DNA of 64,000 bases from Hydractinia symbiolongicarpus (GCF_029227915.1 NC_079885.1:29329001-29393000), one strand, 5' to 3'. Numbered from the stretch's first letter, positions 11,716 to 27,000 are shown. Numbers and translations are program-made. The notes: generated by a model from the sequence alone, not told the origin.

Positions 11716-14700
11716 TATAGTCAAAAGTATACAAAGAAAGTACCCAGGGAGTAAACTAATTTTCCGAACGATTCTTTAAATTATTTTTTCACCAATAAAA
11801 CGCATGAGACTTGTAGTTTTCAAAAATGTTTTCATTTTTGATAAGACGCTGAATAAAAGAAGTTTAATCGCCGGCAAACGAAAACCCGCGAGTTCCCGTA
11901 AATCCCGGACTCAGCCCGTATAGTCAAAAGTATACAAAAAAGTACCCAGGGAGTAAACTCATTTCCCGAACGATTTTTTAAATTATTTTTTCACCACTAC
12001 AACGCATGAGACTTGTAGTTTTCAAAAATGTTTTCATTTTTGATGAGACGCTGAATAAAGGAAGTTTAATCGCCCTCAAACGAAAATCCGCGATTTCCGT
12101 AAATCCCGGACTCGGCCCGTATAGTCCAAAGTATACAAAGAAAGTACCCGGGGTGTAAACTCATTTCCCGAACGATTTTTTAAATTATTATTTCACCACT
12201 AAAGCCCATGAGACTTATAGTTTTTAAGAATGTTTTCATTTTTTATGAGACGCTGAATAAAAGAATTTTAATCGCCGGCAAACGAAAACGTGCGATTTCC
12301 CGTAAATCCCGGACTCGACCCGTATAGTCAAAAGTATACAAAGAAAGTACCCGGGGTTTAAACTCATTTCCCGAACGATTTTTTAAATTATTATTTCACC
12401 ACTAAATCCCATGAGACTTATAGTTTTTAAAAATGTTTTCATTTTTGATGAGACGCTGAATAAAAGAAGTTTAATCGCCGGTAAACGAAAACCCGCCATT
12501 TCCCGTAAACCCCGGACTCGGCCAGTATAGTCAAAAGTATACAAAGAAAGTACCCAGGAAGTAAACTCATTTTCCGAACGATTTTTTAAATTATTTTTTC
12601 ACCACTACAACGCATGAGACTTGTAGTTTTTAAAAATGTTTTCATTTTTGATGAGACGCTGAATAAAAGAAGTTTAATCGCCGGCAAACGAATACCTGCG
12701 ATTTCCCGTAAATCCCGGACTCGGCCCGTATAGTCAAAAGTATACAAAGAAAGTACCCAGGAAGTAAACTCATTTCCCGAACGATTTTTTAAATTATTTT
12801 TTCACCACTAAAACGCATGAGACTTTTAGTTTTCAAAAATGTTTTCATTTTTGATGAGACGCTGAATAAAAGAAGTTTAATCGCCGGCAAACGAAAACCC
12901 GCGATTTCCCGTAAATCCCGGACTCGGCCCGTATAGTCAAAAGTATACAAGGAAAGTACCCAGTGAGTAAACTCATTTCCCGAACGATTTTTTAAATTAT
13001 TTTTTCACCACTAAAACGCATAAGACTTGTAGTTTTTAAAAATGTTTTCATTTTTGATGAGACGCTGAATAAAAGAAGTTTAATCGCCGGCAAACGAAAA
13101 CATGCGATTTCCCGTAAATCCCGGGCTTGGCCCGTATAGTCAAAAGTATACAAAGAAAGTACCCAGGGAGTAAACTAATTTTCCGAACGATTCTTTAAAT
13201 TATTTTTTCACCAATAAAACGCATGAGACTTGTAGTTTTCAAAAATGTTTTCATTTTTGATAAGACGCTGAATAAAAGAAGTTTAATCGCCGGCAAACGA
13301 AAACCCGCGAGTTCCCGTAAATCCCGGACTCAGCCCGTATAGTCAAAAGTATACAAAAAAGTACCCAGGGAGTAAACTCATTTCCCGAACGATTTTTTAA
13401 ATTATTTTTTCACCACTACAACGCATGAGACTTGTAGTTTTCAAAAATGTTTTCATTTTTGATGAGACGCTGAATAAAGGAAGTTTAATCGCCCTCAAAC
13501 GAAAATCCGCGATTTCCGTAAATCCCGGACTCGGCCCGTATAGTCCAAAGTATACAAAGAAAGTACCCGGGGTGTAAACACATTTCCCGAACGATTTTTT
13601 AAATTATTATTTCACCACTAAAGCCCATGAGACTTATAGTTTTTAAGAATGTTTTCATTTTTTATGAGACGCTGAATAAAAGAATTTTAATCGCCGGCAA
13701 ACGAAAACGTGCGATTTCCCGTAAATCCCGGACTCGACCCGTATAGTCAAAAGTATACAAAGAAAGTACCCGGGGTTTAAACTCATTTCCCGAACGATTT
13801 TTTAAATTATTATTTCACCACTAAATCCCATGAGACTTATAGTTTTTAAAAATGTTTTCATTTTTGATGAGACGCTGAATAAAAGAAGTTTAATCGCCGG
13901 CAAACGAATACCTGCGATTTCCCGTAAATCCCGGACTCGGCCCGTATAGTCAAAAGTATACAAAGAAAGTACCCAGGAAGTAAACTCATTTCCCGAACGA
14001 TTTTTTAAATTATTTTTTCACCACTAAAACGCATGAGACTTTTAGTTTTCAAAAATGTTTTCATTTTTGATGAGACGCTGAATAAAAGAAGTTTAATCGC
14101 CGGCAAACGAAAACCCGCGATTTCCCGTAAATCCCGGACTCGGCCCGTATAGTCAAAAGTATACAAGGAAAGTACCCAGTGAGTAAACTCATTTCCCGAA
14201 CGATTTTTTAAATTATTTTTTTACCACTAAAACGCATAAGACTTGTAGTTTTTAAAAATGTTTTCATTTTTGATGAGACGCTGAATAAAAGAAGTTTAAT
14301 CGCCGGCAAACGAAAACATGCGATTTCCCGTAAATCCCGGGCTTGGCCCGTATAGTCAAAAGTATACAAAGAAAGTACCCAGGGAGTAAACTAATTTTCC
14401 GAACGATTCTTTAAATTATTTTTTCACCAATAAAACGCATGAGACTTGTAGTTTTCAAAAATGTTTTCATTTTTGATAAGACGCTGAATAAAAGAAGTTT
14501 AATCGCCGGCAAACGAAAACCCGCGACTTCCCGTAAATCCCGGACTCAGCCCGTATAGTCAAAAGTATACAAAAAAGTACCCAGGGAGTAAACTCATTTC
14601 CCGAACGATTTTTTAAATTATTTTTTCACCACTAAAACGCATGAGACTTGTAGTTTTCAAAAATGTTTTCATTTTTGATGAGACGCTGAATAAAGGAAGT

Positions 14701-14957
14701 TTAATCGCCCTCAAACGAAAATCCGCGATTTCCGTAAATCCCGGACTCGGCCCGTATAGTCCAAAGTATACAAAGAAAGTACCCGGGGTGTAAACTCATT
14801 TCCCGAACGATTTTTTAAATTATTATTTCACCACTAAAGCCCATGAGACTTATAGTTTTTAAGAATGTTTTCATTTTTTATGAGACGCTGAATAAAAGAA
14901 TTTTAATCGCCGGCAAACGAAAACGTGCGATTTCCCGTAAATCCCGGACTCGACCCG

Positions 14958-16173
14958 TATAGTCAAAAGTATACAAAGAAAGTACCCGGGGTTTAAACTC
15001 ATTTCCCGAACGATTTTTTAAATTATTATTTCACCACTAAATCCCATGAGACTTATAGTTTTTAAAAATGTTTTCATTTTTGATGAGACGCTGAATAGAA
15101 GAAGTTTAATCGCCGGTAAACGAAAACCCGCCATTTCCCGTAAACCCCGGACTCGGCCAGTATAGTCAAAAGTATACAAAGAAAGTACCCAGGAAGTAAA
15201 CTCATTTTCCGAACGATTTTTTAAATTATTTTTTCACCACTACAACGCATGAGACTTGTAGTTTTCAAAAATGTTTTCATTTTTGATGAGACGCTGAATA
15301 AAAGAAGTTTAATCGCCCTCAAACGAAAATCCGCGATTTCCGTAAATCTCGGACTCGGCCCGTATAGTCCAAAGTATACAAAGAAAGTACCCGGGGTGTA
15401 AACTCATTTCCCTAACGATTTCTTAAATTATTATTTCACCACTAAAGCCCATGAGACTTATAGTTTTTAAGAATGTTTTCATTTTTTATGAGACGCTGAA
15501 TAAAAGAAGTTTAATCGCCGGCAAACGAAAACATGCGATTTCCCGTAAATCCCGGGCTTGGCCCGTATAGTCAAAAGTATACAAAGAAAGTACCCGGGGT
15601 TTAAACTCATTTCCCGAACGATTTTTTAAATTATTATTTCACCACTAAATCCCATGAGACTTATAGTTTTTAAAAATGTTTTCATTTTTGATGAGACGCT
15701 GAATAGAAGAAGTTTAATCGCCGGTAAACGAAAACCCGCCATTTCCCGTAAACCCCGGACTCGGCCAGTATAGTCAAAAGTATACAAAGAAAGTACCCAG
15801 GAAGTAAACTCATTTTCCGAACGATTTTTTAAATTATTTTTTCACCACTACAACGCATGAGACTTGTAGTTTTCAAAAATGTTTTCATTTTTGATGAGAC
15901 GCTGAATAAAAGAAGTTTAATCGCCCTCAAACGAAAATCCGCGATTTCCGTAAATCTCGGACTCGGCCCGTATAGTCCAAAGTATACAAAGAAAGTACCC
16001 GGGGTGTAAACTCATTTCCCTAACGATTTCTTAAATTATTATTTCACCACTAAAGCCCATGAGACTTATAGTTTTTAAGAATGTTTTCATTTTTTATGAG
16101 ACGCTGAATAAAAGAAGTTTAATCGCCGGCAAACGAAAACATGCGATTTCCCGTAAATCCCGGGCTTGGCCCG
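14958..16173. repeat. 3-mer tandem duplication (608 bp x 2)
   Basis: Landmarks at 14958, 15566 and 16174 are 608 apart. Both copies run cggggtttaaac, ctaaatcccatgag, gctgaatagaag, ggtaaacgaaaacccgcc, gccagtatag, cctcaaacgaaaatccg, gtccaaag, ccctaacgatttctt, then the taagaatg marker. They appear almost identical, so the duplication is recent relative to monomer divergence. Confidence 0.85.
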
Positions 16174-19100
16174 TATAGTCAAAAGTATACAAAGAAAGTA
16201 CCCAGGGAGTAAAATCATTTCCCGAACGATTTTTTAAATTATTTTTTCACCACTACAACGCATGAGACTTGTAGTTTTCAAAAATATTTTCATTTTTGAT
16301 GAGACGCTGAATAAAAGAAGTTTAATCGCCGGCAAACGAATACCTGCGATTTCCCGTAAATCCCGGACTCGGCCCGTATAGTCAAAAGTATACAAAGAAA
16401 GTACCCAGGAAGTAAACTCATTTCCCGAACGATTTTTTAAATTATTTTTTCACCACTAAAACGCATGAGACTTTTAGTTTTCAAAAATGTTTTCATTTTT
16501 GATGAGACGCTGAATAAAAGAAGTTTAATCGCCGGCAAACGAAAACCCGCGATTTCCCGTAAATCCCGGACTCGGCCCGTATAGTCAAAAGTATACAAGG
16601 AAAGTACCCAGTGAGTAAACTCATTTCCCGAACGATTTTTTAAATTATTTTTTCACCACTAAAACGCATAAGACTTGTAGTTTTTAAAAATGTTTTCATT
16701 TTTGATGAGACGCTGAATAAAAGAAGTTTAATCGCCGGCAAACGAAAACATGCGATTTCCCGTAAATCCCGGGCTTGGCCCGTATAGTCAAAAGTATACA
16801 AAGAAAGTACCCAGGGAGTAAACTAATTTTCCGAACGATTCTTTAAATTATTTTTTCACCAATAAAACGCATGAGACTTGTAGTTTTTAAAAATGTTTTC
16901 ATTTTTGATGAGACGCTGAATAAAAGAAGTTTAATCGCCGGTAAACGAAAACCCGCCATTTCCCGTAAACCCCGGACTTGGCCCGTATAGTCAAAAGTAT
17001 ACAAAGAAAGTACCCAGGGAGTAAATTCATTTCCCGAACGATTTTTTAAATTATTTTTTCACCACTACAACGCATGAGACTTGTAGTTTTCAAAAATGTT
17101 TTCATTTTTGATGAGACGCTGAATAAAAGAAGTTTAATCGCCCTCAAACGAAAATCCGCGATTTCCGTAAATCTCGGACTCGGCCCGTATAGTCCAAAGT
17201 ATACAAAGAAAGTACCCGGGGTGTAAACTCATTTCCCGAACGATTTTTTAAATTATTATTTCACCACTAAAGCCCATGAGACTTATAGTTTTTAAGAATG
17301 TTTTCATTTTTTATGAGACGCTGAATAAAAGAAGTTTAATCGCCGGCAAACGAAAACGTGCGATTTCCCGTAAATCATGGACTCGGCCCGTATAGTCAAA
17401 AGTATACAAAGAAAGTACCCGGGGTGTAAAGTCATTTCCCGAACGATTTTTTAAATTATTATTTCACCACTAAAACCCATGAGACTTATAGTTTTTAAAA
17501 ATGTTTTCATTTTTGATGAGACGCTGCATAAAAGAAGTTTAATCGCCGGTAAACGAAAACCCGCCATTTCCCGTAAACCCCGGACTCGGCCCGTATAGTC
17601 AAAAGTATACAAAGAAAGTACCCAGGGAGTAAACTCACTTCCCGAACGATTTTTTAAATTATTTTTTCACCACTACAACGCATGAGACTTGTAGTTTTCA
17701 AAAATGTTTTCATTTTTGAAGAGACGATGAATAAAAGAAGTTTAATCGCCCTCAAACGAAAATCCGCGATTTCCGTAAATCCCGGACTCGGCCCGTATAG
17801 TCAAAAGTATACAAGGAACGTAACCAGTGAGTAAACTCATTTCCCGAACGATTTTTTAAATTATTTTTTTACCACTAAAATGCATAAGACTTGTAGTTTT
17901 TAAAAATGTTTTCATTTTTGATGAGACGCTGAATAAAAGAAGTTTAATCGCCGGCAAACGAAAACATGCGATTTCCCGTAAATCCCGGGCTTGGCCCGTA
18001 TAGTCAAAAGTATACAAAGAAAGTACCCAGGGAGTAAAATCATTTCCCGAACGATTTTTTAAATTATTTTTTCACCACTACAACGCATGAGACTTGTAGT
18101 TTTCAAAAATATTTTCATTTTTGATGAGACGCTGAATAAAAGAAGTTTAATCGCCGGCAAACGAATACCTGCGATTTCCCGTAAATCCCGGACTCGGCCC
18201 GTATAGTCAAAAGTATACAAAGAAAGTACCCAGGAAGTAAACTCATTTCCCGAACGATTTTTTAAATTATTTTTTCACCACTAAAACGCATGAGACTTTT
18301 AGTTTTCAAAAATGTTTTCATTTTTGATGAGACGCTGAATAAAAGAAGTTTAATCGCCGGCAAACGAAAACCCGCGATTTCCCGTAAATCCCGGACTCGG
18401 CCCGTATAGTCAAAAGTATACAAGGAAAGTACCCAGTGAGTAAACTCATTTCCCGAACGATTTTTTAAATTATTTTTTCACCACTAAAACGCATAAGACT
18501 TGTAGTTTTTAAAAATGTTTTCAATTTTGATGAGACGCTGAATAAAAGAAGTTTAATCGCCGGCAAACGAAAACATGCGATTTCCCGTAAATCCCGGGCT
18601 TGGCCCGTATAGTCAAAAGTATACAAAGAAAGTACCCAGGGAGTAAACTAATTTTCCGAACGATTCTTTAAATTATTTTTTCACCAATAAAACGCATGAG
18701 ACTTGTAGTTTTCAAAAATGTTTTCATTTTTGATAAGACGCTGAATAAAAGAAGTTTAATCGCCGGCAAACGAAAACCCGCGAGTTCCCGTAAATCCCGG
18801 ACTCAGCCCGTATAGTCAAAAGTATACAAAAAAGTACCCAGGGAGTAAACTCATTTCCCGAACGATTTTTTAAATTATTTTTTCACCACTAAAACGCATG
18901 AGACTTGTAGTTTTCAAAAATGTTTTCATTTTTGATGAGACGCTGAATAAAGGAAGTTTAATCGCCCTCAAACGAAAATCCGCGATTTCCGTAAATCCCG
19001 GACTCGGCCCGTATAGTCCAAAGTATACAAAGAAAGTACCCGGGGTGTAAACTCATTTCCCGAACGATTTTTTAAATTATTATTTCACCACTAAAGCCCA

Positions 19101-19214
19101 TGAGACTTATAGTTTTTAAGAATGTTTTCATTTTTTATGAGACGCTGAATAAAAGAATTTTAATCGCCGGCAAACGAAAACGTGCGATTTCCCGTAAATC
19201 CCGGACTCGACCCG

Positions 19215-20430
19215 TATAGTCAAAAGTATACAAAGAAAGTACCCGGGGTTTAAACTCATTTCCCGAACGATTTTTTAAATTATTATTTCACCACTAAATC
19301 CCATGAGACTTATAGTTTTTAAAAATGTTTTCATTTTTGATGAGACGCTGAATAAAAGAAGTTTAATCGCCGGTAAACGAAAACCCGCCATTTCCCGTAA
19401 ACCCCGGACTCGGCCAGTATAGTCAAAAGTATACAAAGAAAGTACCCAGGAAGTAAACTCATTTTCCGAACGATTTTTTAAATTATTTTTTCACCACTAC
19501 AACGCATGAGACTTGTAGTTTTCAAAAATGTTTTCATTTTTGATGAGACGCTGAATAAAAGAAGTTTAATCGCCCTCAAACGAAAATCCGCGATTTCCGT
19601 AAATCTCGGACTCGGCCCGTATAGTCCAAAGTATACAAAGAAAGTACCCGGGGTGTAAACTCATTTCCCTAACGATTTCTTAAATTATTATTTCACCACT
19701 AAAGCCCATGAGACTTATAGTTTTTAAGAATGTTTTCATTTTTTATGAGACGCTGAATAAAAGAAGTTTAATCGCCGGCAAACGAAAACGTGCGATTTCC
19801 CGTAAATCATGGACTCGGCCCGTATAGTCAAAAGTATACAAAGAAAGTACCCGGGGTGTAAACTCATTTCCCGAACGATTTTTTAAATTATTATTTCACC
19901 ACTAAAACCCATGAGACTTATAGTTTTTAAAAATGTTTTCATTTTTGATGAGACGCTGAATAAAAGAAGTTTAATCGCCGGTAAACGAAAGCCCGCCATT
20001 TCCCGTAAACCCCGGACTCGGCCAGTATAGTCAAAAGTATACAAAGAAAGTACCCAGGAAGTAAACTCATTTTCCGAACGATTTTTTAAATTATTTTTTC
20101 ACCACTACAACGCATGAGACTTGTAGTTTTCAAAAATGTTTTCATTTTTGATGAGACGCTGAATAAAAGAAGTTTAATCGCCCTCAAACGAAAATCCGCG
20201 ATTTCCGTAAATCTCGGACTCGGCCCGTATAGTCCAAAGTATACAAAGAAAGTACCCGGGGTGTAAACTCATTTCCCTAACGATTTCTTAAATTATTATT
20301 TCACCACTAAAGCCCATGAGACTTATAGTTTTTAAGAATGTTTTCATTTTTTATGAGACGCTGAATAAAAGAAGTTTAATCGCCGGCAAACGAAAACGTG
20401 CGATTTCCCGTAAATCATGGACTCGGCCCG
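19215..20430. repeat. 3-mer tandem duplication (608 bp x 2)
   Basis: Landmarks at 19215, 19823 and 20431 are 608 apart. The order of variants matches the block at 14958-16173 (ggtaaacg, gccagtatag, cctcaaacg, gtccaaag, ccctaacgatttctt, taagaatg). It is distinguished by taaatcatggactcgg at the end of each copy and cactaaaacccatgag in the second. It is probably a separate amplification of the same module. Confidence 0.8.
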
Positions 20431-20760
20431 TATAGTCAAAAGTATACAAAGAAAGTACCCGGGGTGTAAACTCATTTCCCGAACGATTTTTTAAATTATT
20501 ATTTCACCACTAAAACCCATGAGACTTATAGTTTTTAAAAATGTTTTCATTTTTGATGAGACGCTGAATAAAAGAAGTTTAATCGCCGGTAAACGAAAAC
20601 CCTCCATTTCCCGTAAACCCCGGACTCGGCCCGTATAGTCAAAAGTATACAAAGAAAGTACCCAGGGAGTAAACTCACTTCCCGAACGATTTTTTAAATT
20701 ATTTTTTCACCACTACAACGCATGAGACTTGTAGTTTTCAAAAATGTTTTCATTTTTGAA

Positions 20761-23559
20761 GAGACGCTGAATAAAAGAAGTTTAATCGCCCTCAAACGAA
20801 AATCCGCGATTTCCGTAAATCCCGGACTCGGCCCGTATAGTCAAAAGTATACAAGGAACGTAACCAGTGAGTAAACTCATTTCCCGAACGATTTTTTAAA
20901 TTATTTTTTTACCACTAAAATGCATAAGACTTGTAGTTTTTAAAAATGTTTTCATTTTTGATGAGACGCTGAATAAAAGAAGTTTAATCGCCGGCAAACG
21001 AAAACATGCGATTTCCCGTAAATCCCGGGCTTGGCCCGTATAGTCAAAAGTATACAAAGAAAGTACCCAGGGAGTAAAATCATTTCCCGAACGATTTTTT
21101 AAATTATTTTTTCACCACTACAACGCATGAGACTTGTAGTTTTCAAAAATGTTTTCATTTTTGATGAGACGCTGAATAAAAGAAGTTTAATCGCCCTCAA
21201 ACGAAAATCCGCGATTTCCGTAAATCCCGGACTCGGCCCGTATAGTCCAAAGTATACAAAGAAAGTACCGAGGGAGTAAACTCATTTCCCGAACGATTTT
21301 TTAAATTATTTTTTCACCACTAAAACCCATGAGACTTGTAGTTTTCAAAAATGTTTTCATTTTTGATGAGACGCTTAATGAAAGAGGTTTATTCGGCGGC
21401 AAACGAAATCCCGCGATTTCCCGTAAATCCCGGGCTTGGCCCGTATAGTCGAATGTATAAAAAGAAAGTACCCAGGGAGTAAACTCCTTTCCCGAACGAT
21501 TTTTTAAATTATTTTTTCACCACTAAAACGCATAAGACTTGTAGTTTTCAAAAATGTTTTCATTTTTGATGAGACGCTTAATGAAAGAAGTTTAATTGCC
21601 GGCAAACGAAAACCCGCGATTTCCCGTAAATCCCGGGCTTGGCCCGTATAGTCGAATGTATACAAAGAAAGTACCCTGTGAGTAAACTCATTTCCCGAAC
21701 GATTTTTTAAATTATTTTTTCACCACTAAAACGCATGAGACTTGTAGTTTTTAGAAATGTTTTCATTTTTGATGAGACGCTTAATGAAAGTGGTTTAATC
21801 GCCGGCAAACGAAAACCCGCGATTTCCCGTAAATCCCGTACTTGGCCCGTATAGTCGAATGTATACAAAGAAAGTACCCTGTGAGTAAACTCATTTCCAA
21901 AACGATTTTTTAAATTATCTTGTCACCACTAGAACGCATGAGACTTGTAGTTTTCAAAAAATGTTTTCATTTTTGATGAGACACTGAATAAAAGAAGTTT
22001 AATCGCCGGCACACGAAAACCAGCCATTTCCCGTAAACCCCGGACTCGGCCCGTATAGTTAAAAGTATACAAAGAAAGTACCCAGGGAGTAAACTCATTT
22101 CCCGAACGATTTTTTAAATTATTTTTTCACCACTAAAACGCATGAGACTTGTAGTTTTCAAAAATATTTTCATTTTTGATGAGACGCTGAATAAAAGAAG
22201 TTTAATCGCCGGCAAACGAATATCTGCGATTTCCCGTAAATCCCGGACTCGGCCCGTATAGTCAAAAGTATACAAAGAAAGTACCCAGGGAGTAAACTCA
22301 TTTCCAGAACGATTTTTTAAATTATTTTTTCACCACTAAAACGCATAAGACTTGCAGTTTTTAAAAATGTTTTTATTTTTGATTAGACGCTGAATAAAAG
22401 AAGTTTAATCGCCGGCAAACGAAAACCCGCGATTTCCCGTAAATCCCGTACTTGGCCCGTATAGTCGAATGTATACAAAGAAAGTACCCTGTGAGTAAAC
22501 TCATTTTCAAAACGATTTTTTAAATTATCTTGTCACCACTAGAACGCATGAGACTTGTAGTTTTCAAAAAATGTTTTCATTTTTGATGAGACACTGAATA
22601 AAAGAAGTTTAATCGCCGGCACACGAAAACCCGCCATTTCCCGTAAACCCCGGACTCGGCCCGTGTAGTTAAAAGTATACCAAGAAAGTACCCAGGGAGT
22701 AAACTCATTTCCCGAACGATTTTTTAAATTATTTTTTCACCACTAAAACGCATGAGACTTGTAGTTTTCAAAAATATTTTCATTTTTGATGAGACGCTGA
22801 ATAAAAGAAGTTTAATCGCCGGCAAACGAATATCTGCGATTTCCCGTAAATCCCGGACTCGGCCCGTATAGTCAAAAGTATACAAAGAAAGTACCCAGGG
22901 AGTAAACTCATTTCCAGAACGATTTTTTAAATTATTTTTTCACCACTAAAACGCATAAGACTTGTAGTTTTTAAAAATGTTTTTATTTTTGATGAGACGC
23001 TGAATAAAAGAAGTTTAATCGCCGGCAAACGAAAACCCGCGATTTCCCGTAAATCCCGGGCTTTGCCCGTATAGTCAAAAGTATACAAAGAAAGTACCCA
23101 GGGAGTAAACTCATTTCCCAAACGATTTTTTAAATTATTTTTTCACCACTAAAACGCATAAGACTTGTAGTTTTTAAAAATATTTTCATTTTTGATGAGA
23201 CGCTGAATAAAAGAAGTTTAATCGCCGGCAAACGAAAACATGCGATTTCCCGTAAATCCCGGGCTTGGCCCGTATAGTCAAAAGTATACAAAGAAAGTAC
23301 CCAGGGAGTAAACTAATTTTCCGAACGATTTTTTAAATTATTTTTTCACCACTAAAACGCATGAGACTTGTAGTTTTCAAAAATGTTTTCATTTTTGATG
23401 AGACGCTGAATAAAAGAAGTTTAATCGCCGGCACACGAAAACCCGCGATTTTCCGTAAATCCCGGACTCGGCCCGTATAGTCAAAAGTATACAAAGAAAG
23501 TACCCAGGGAGTAAACTAATTTTCCGAACGATTTTTTAAATTATTTTTTCACCACTAAA
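20761..23559. repeat. Segmental duplication I, copy 1 (~2.8 kb)
   Basis: Pairs with 24009-27010. The offset is 3,248 bp (16 monomers) at the start: ggaacgtaacc is at 20856 and 24104, and ctcctttcccg at 21484 and 24732. It becomes 3,451 bp (17 monomers) later: the block at 22927 matches the one at 26378. Copy 2 therefore holds one extra monomer. Divergence resumes at 23560, where this copy reads actaaatccc. Confidence 0.85.
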
Positions 23560-24008
23560 TCCCATGAGACTTATAGTTTTTAAAAATGTTTTCATTTTTG
23601 ATGAGACGCTGAATAAAAGAAGTTTAATCGCCGGTAAACGAAAACCCGCCATTTCCCGTAAACCCCGGACTCGGCCAGTATAGTCAAAAGTATACAAAGA
23701 AAGTACCCAGGAAGTAAACTCATTTTCCGAACGATTTTTTAAATTATTTTTTCACCACTACAACGCATGAGACTTGTAGTTTTTAAAAATGTTTTCATTT
23801 TTGATGAGACGCTGAATAAAAGAAGTTTAATCGCCGGTAAACGAAAACCCGCCATTTCCCGTAAACCCCGGACTTGGCCCGTATAGTCAAAAGTATACAA
23901 AGAAAGTACCCAGGGAGTAAACTCATTTCCCGAACGATTTTTTAAATTATTTTTTCACCACTACAACGCATGAGACTTGTAGTTTTCAAAAATGTTTTCA
24001 TTTTTTAT

Positions 24009-27000
24009 GAGACGCTGAATAAAAGAAGTTTAATCGCCCTCAAACGAAAATCCGCGATTTCCGTAAATCCCGGACTCGGCCCGTATAGTCAAAAGTATAC
24101 AAGGAACGTAACCAGTGAGTAAACTCATTTCCCGAACGATTTTTTAAATTATTTTTTTACCACTAAAATGCATAAGACTTGTAGTTTTTAAAAATGTTTT
24201 CATTTTTGATGAGACGCTGAATAAAAGAAGTTTAATCGCCGGCAAACGAAAACATGCGATTTCCCGTAAATCCCGGGCTTGGCCCGTATAGTCAAAAGTA
24301 TACAAAGAAAGTACCCAGGGAGTAAAATCATTTCCCGAACGATTTTTTAAATTATTTTTTCACCACTACAACGCATGAGACTTGTAGTTTTCAAAAATGT
24401 TTTCATTTTTGATGAGACGCTGAATAAAAGAAGTTTAATCGCCCTCAAACGAAAATCCGCGATTTCCGTAAATCCCGGACTCGGCCCGTATAGTCCAAAG
24501 TATACAAAGAAAGTACCGAGGGAGTAAACTCATTTCCCGAACGATTTTTTAAATTATTTTTTCACCACTAAAACCCATGAGACTTGTAGTTTTCAAAAAT
24601 GTTTTCATTTTTGATGAGACGCTTAATGAAAGAGGTTTATTCGGCGGCAAACGAAATCCCGCGATTTCCCGTAAATCCCGGGCTTGGCCCGTATAGTCGA
24701 ATGTATAAAAAGAAAGTACCCAGGGAGTAAACTCCTTTCCCGAACGATTTTTTAAATTATTTTTTCACCACTAAAACGCATAAGACTTGTAGTTTTCAAA
24801 AATGTTTTCATTTTTGATGAGACGCTTAATAAAAGAAGTTTAATTGCCGGCAAACGAAAACCCGCGATTTCCCGTAAATCCCGGGCTTGGCCCGTATAGT
24901 CGAATGTATACAAAGAAAGTACCCTGTGAGTAAACTCATTTCCCGAACGATTTTTTAAATTATTTTTTCACCACTAAAACGCATGAGACTTGTAGTTTTT
25001 AGAAATGTTTTCATTTTTGATGAGACGCTTAATGAAAGTGGTTTAATCGCCGGCAAACGAAAACCCGCGATTTCCCGTAAATCCCGTACTTGGCCCGTAT
25101 AGTCGAATGTATACAAAGAAAGTACCCTGTGAGTAAACTCATTTCCAAAACGATTTTTTAAATTATCTTGTCACCACTAGAACGCATGAGACTTGTAGTT
25201 TTCAAAAAATGTTTTCATTTTTGATGAGACACTGAATAAAAGAAGTTTAATCGCCGGCACACGAAAACCCGCCATTTCCCGTAAACCCCGGACTCGGCCC
25301 GTGTAGTTAAAAGTATACAAAGAAAGTACCCAGGGAGTAAACTCATTTCCCGAACGATTTTTTAAATTATTTTTTCACCACTAAAACGCATGAGACTTGT
25401 AGTTTTCAAAAATATTTTCATTTTTGATGAGACGCTGAATAAAAGAAGTTTAATCGCCGGCAAACGAATATCTGCGATTTCCCGTAAATCCCGGACTCGG
25501 ACCGTATAGTCAAAAGTATACAAAGAAAGTACCCAGGGAGTAAACTCATTTCCAGAACGATTTTTTAAATTATTTTTTCACCACTAAAACGCATAAGACT
25601 TGCAGTTTTTAAAAATGTTTTTATTTTTGATTAGACGCTGAATAAAAGAAGTTTAATCGCCGGCAAACGAAGACCCGCGATTTCCCGTAAATCCCGGGCT
25701 TGGCCCGTATAGTCGAATGTATACAAAGAAAGTACCCTGTGAGTAAACTCATTTCCCGAACGATTTTTTAAATTATTTTTTCACCACTAAAACGCATGAG
25801 ACTTGTAGTTTTTAGAAATGTTTTCATTTTTGATGAGACGCTTAATGAAAGTGGTTTAATCGCCGGCAAACGAAAACCCGCGATTTCCCGTAAATCCCGT
25901 ACTTGGCCCGTATAGTCGAATGTATACAAAGAAAGTACCCTGTGAGTAAACTCATTTCCAAAACGATTTTTTAAATTATCTTGTCACCACTAGAACGCAT
26001 GAGACTTGTAGTTTTCAAAAAATGTTTTCATTTTTGATGAGACACTGAATAAAAGAAGTTTAATCGCCGGCACACGAAAACCCGCCATTTCCCGTAAACC
26101 CCGGACTCGGCCCGTGTAGTTAAAAGTATACCAAGAAAGTACCCAGGGAGTAAACTCATTTCCCGAACGATTTTTTAAATTATTTTTTCACCACTAAAAC
26201 GCATGAGACTTGTAGTTTTCAAAAATATTTTCATTTTTGATGAGACGCTGAATAAAAGAAGTTTAATCGCCGGCAAACGAATATCTGCGATTTCCCGTAA
26301 ATCCCGGACTCGGCCCGTATAGTCAAAAGTATACAAAGAAAGTACCCAGGGAGTAAACTCATTTCCAGAACGATTTTTTAAATTATTTTTTCACCACTAA
26401 AACGCATAAGACTTGTAGTTTTTAAAAATGTTTTTATTTTTGATGAGACGCTGAATAAAAGAAGTTTAATCGCCGGCAAACGAAAACCCGCGATTTCCCG
26501 TAAATCCCGGGCTTTGCCCGTATAGTCAAAAGTATACAAAGAAAGTACCCAGGGAGTAAACTCATTTCCCAAACGATTTTTTAAATTATTTTTTCACCAC
26601 TAAAACGCATAAGACTTGTAGTTTTTAAAAATATTTTCATTTTTGATGAGACGCTGAATAAAAGAAGTTTAATCGCCGGCAAACGAAAACATGCGATTTC
26701 CCGTAAATCCCGGGCTTGGCCCGTATAGTCAAAAGTATACAAAGAAAGTACCCAGGGAGTAAACTAATTTTCCGAACGATTTTTTAAATTATTTTTTCAC
26801 CACTAAAACGCATGAGACTTGTAGTTTTCAAAAATGTTTTCATTTTTGATGAGACGCTGAATAAAAGAAGTTTAATCGCCGGCACACGAAAACCCGCGAT
26901 TTTCCGTAAATCCCGGACTCGGCCCGTATAGTCAAAAGTATACAAAGAAAGTACCCAGGGAGTAAACTAATTTTCCGAACGATTTTTTAAATTATTTTTT

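Larger units (their letters stand above)
11716..20760. repeat. Irregular HOR domain marked by taattttccgaacgattcttt
   Basis: The marker taattttccgaacgattcttt, followed by caccaataaaacgc, occurs at 11758, 13176, 14392, 16824 and 18649 (also at 8511). The spacings are 1,418, 1,216, 2,432 and 1,825 bp, that is 7, 6, 12 and 9 monomers each less 2-4 bases. A second marker, taagaatgttttcattttttatg, is at 12225, 13644, 14860, 15468, 16076, 17293, 19117, 19725 and 20333. The two series share the 7-, 6- and 9-mer steps. This is one ancestral multimer whose copies have gained and lost whole monomers. Confidence 0.8.

Noticed and set aside
21950-22570. Simple-repeat expansions at caaaaaatg and other A/T runs
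   Set aside because: The runs change by only one or two bases and follow HOR copies, so they are inherited variants, not microsatellite expansions.
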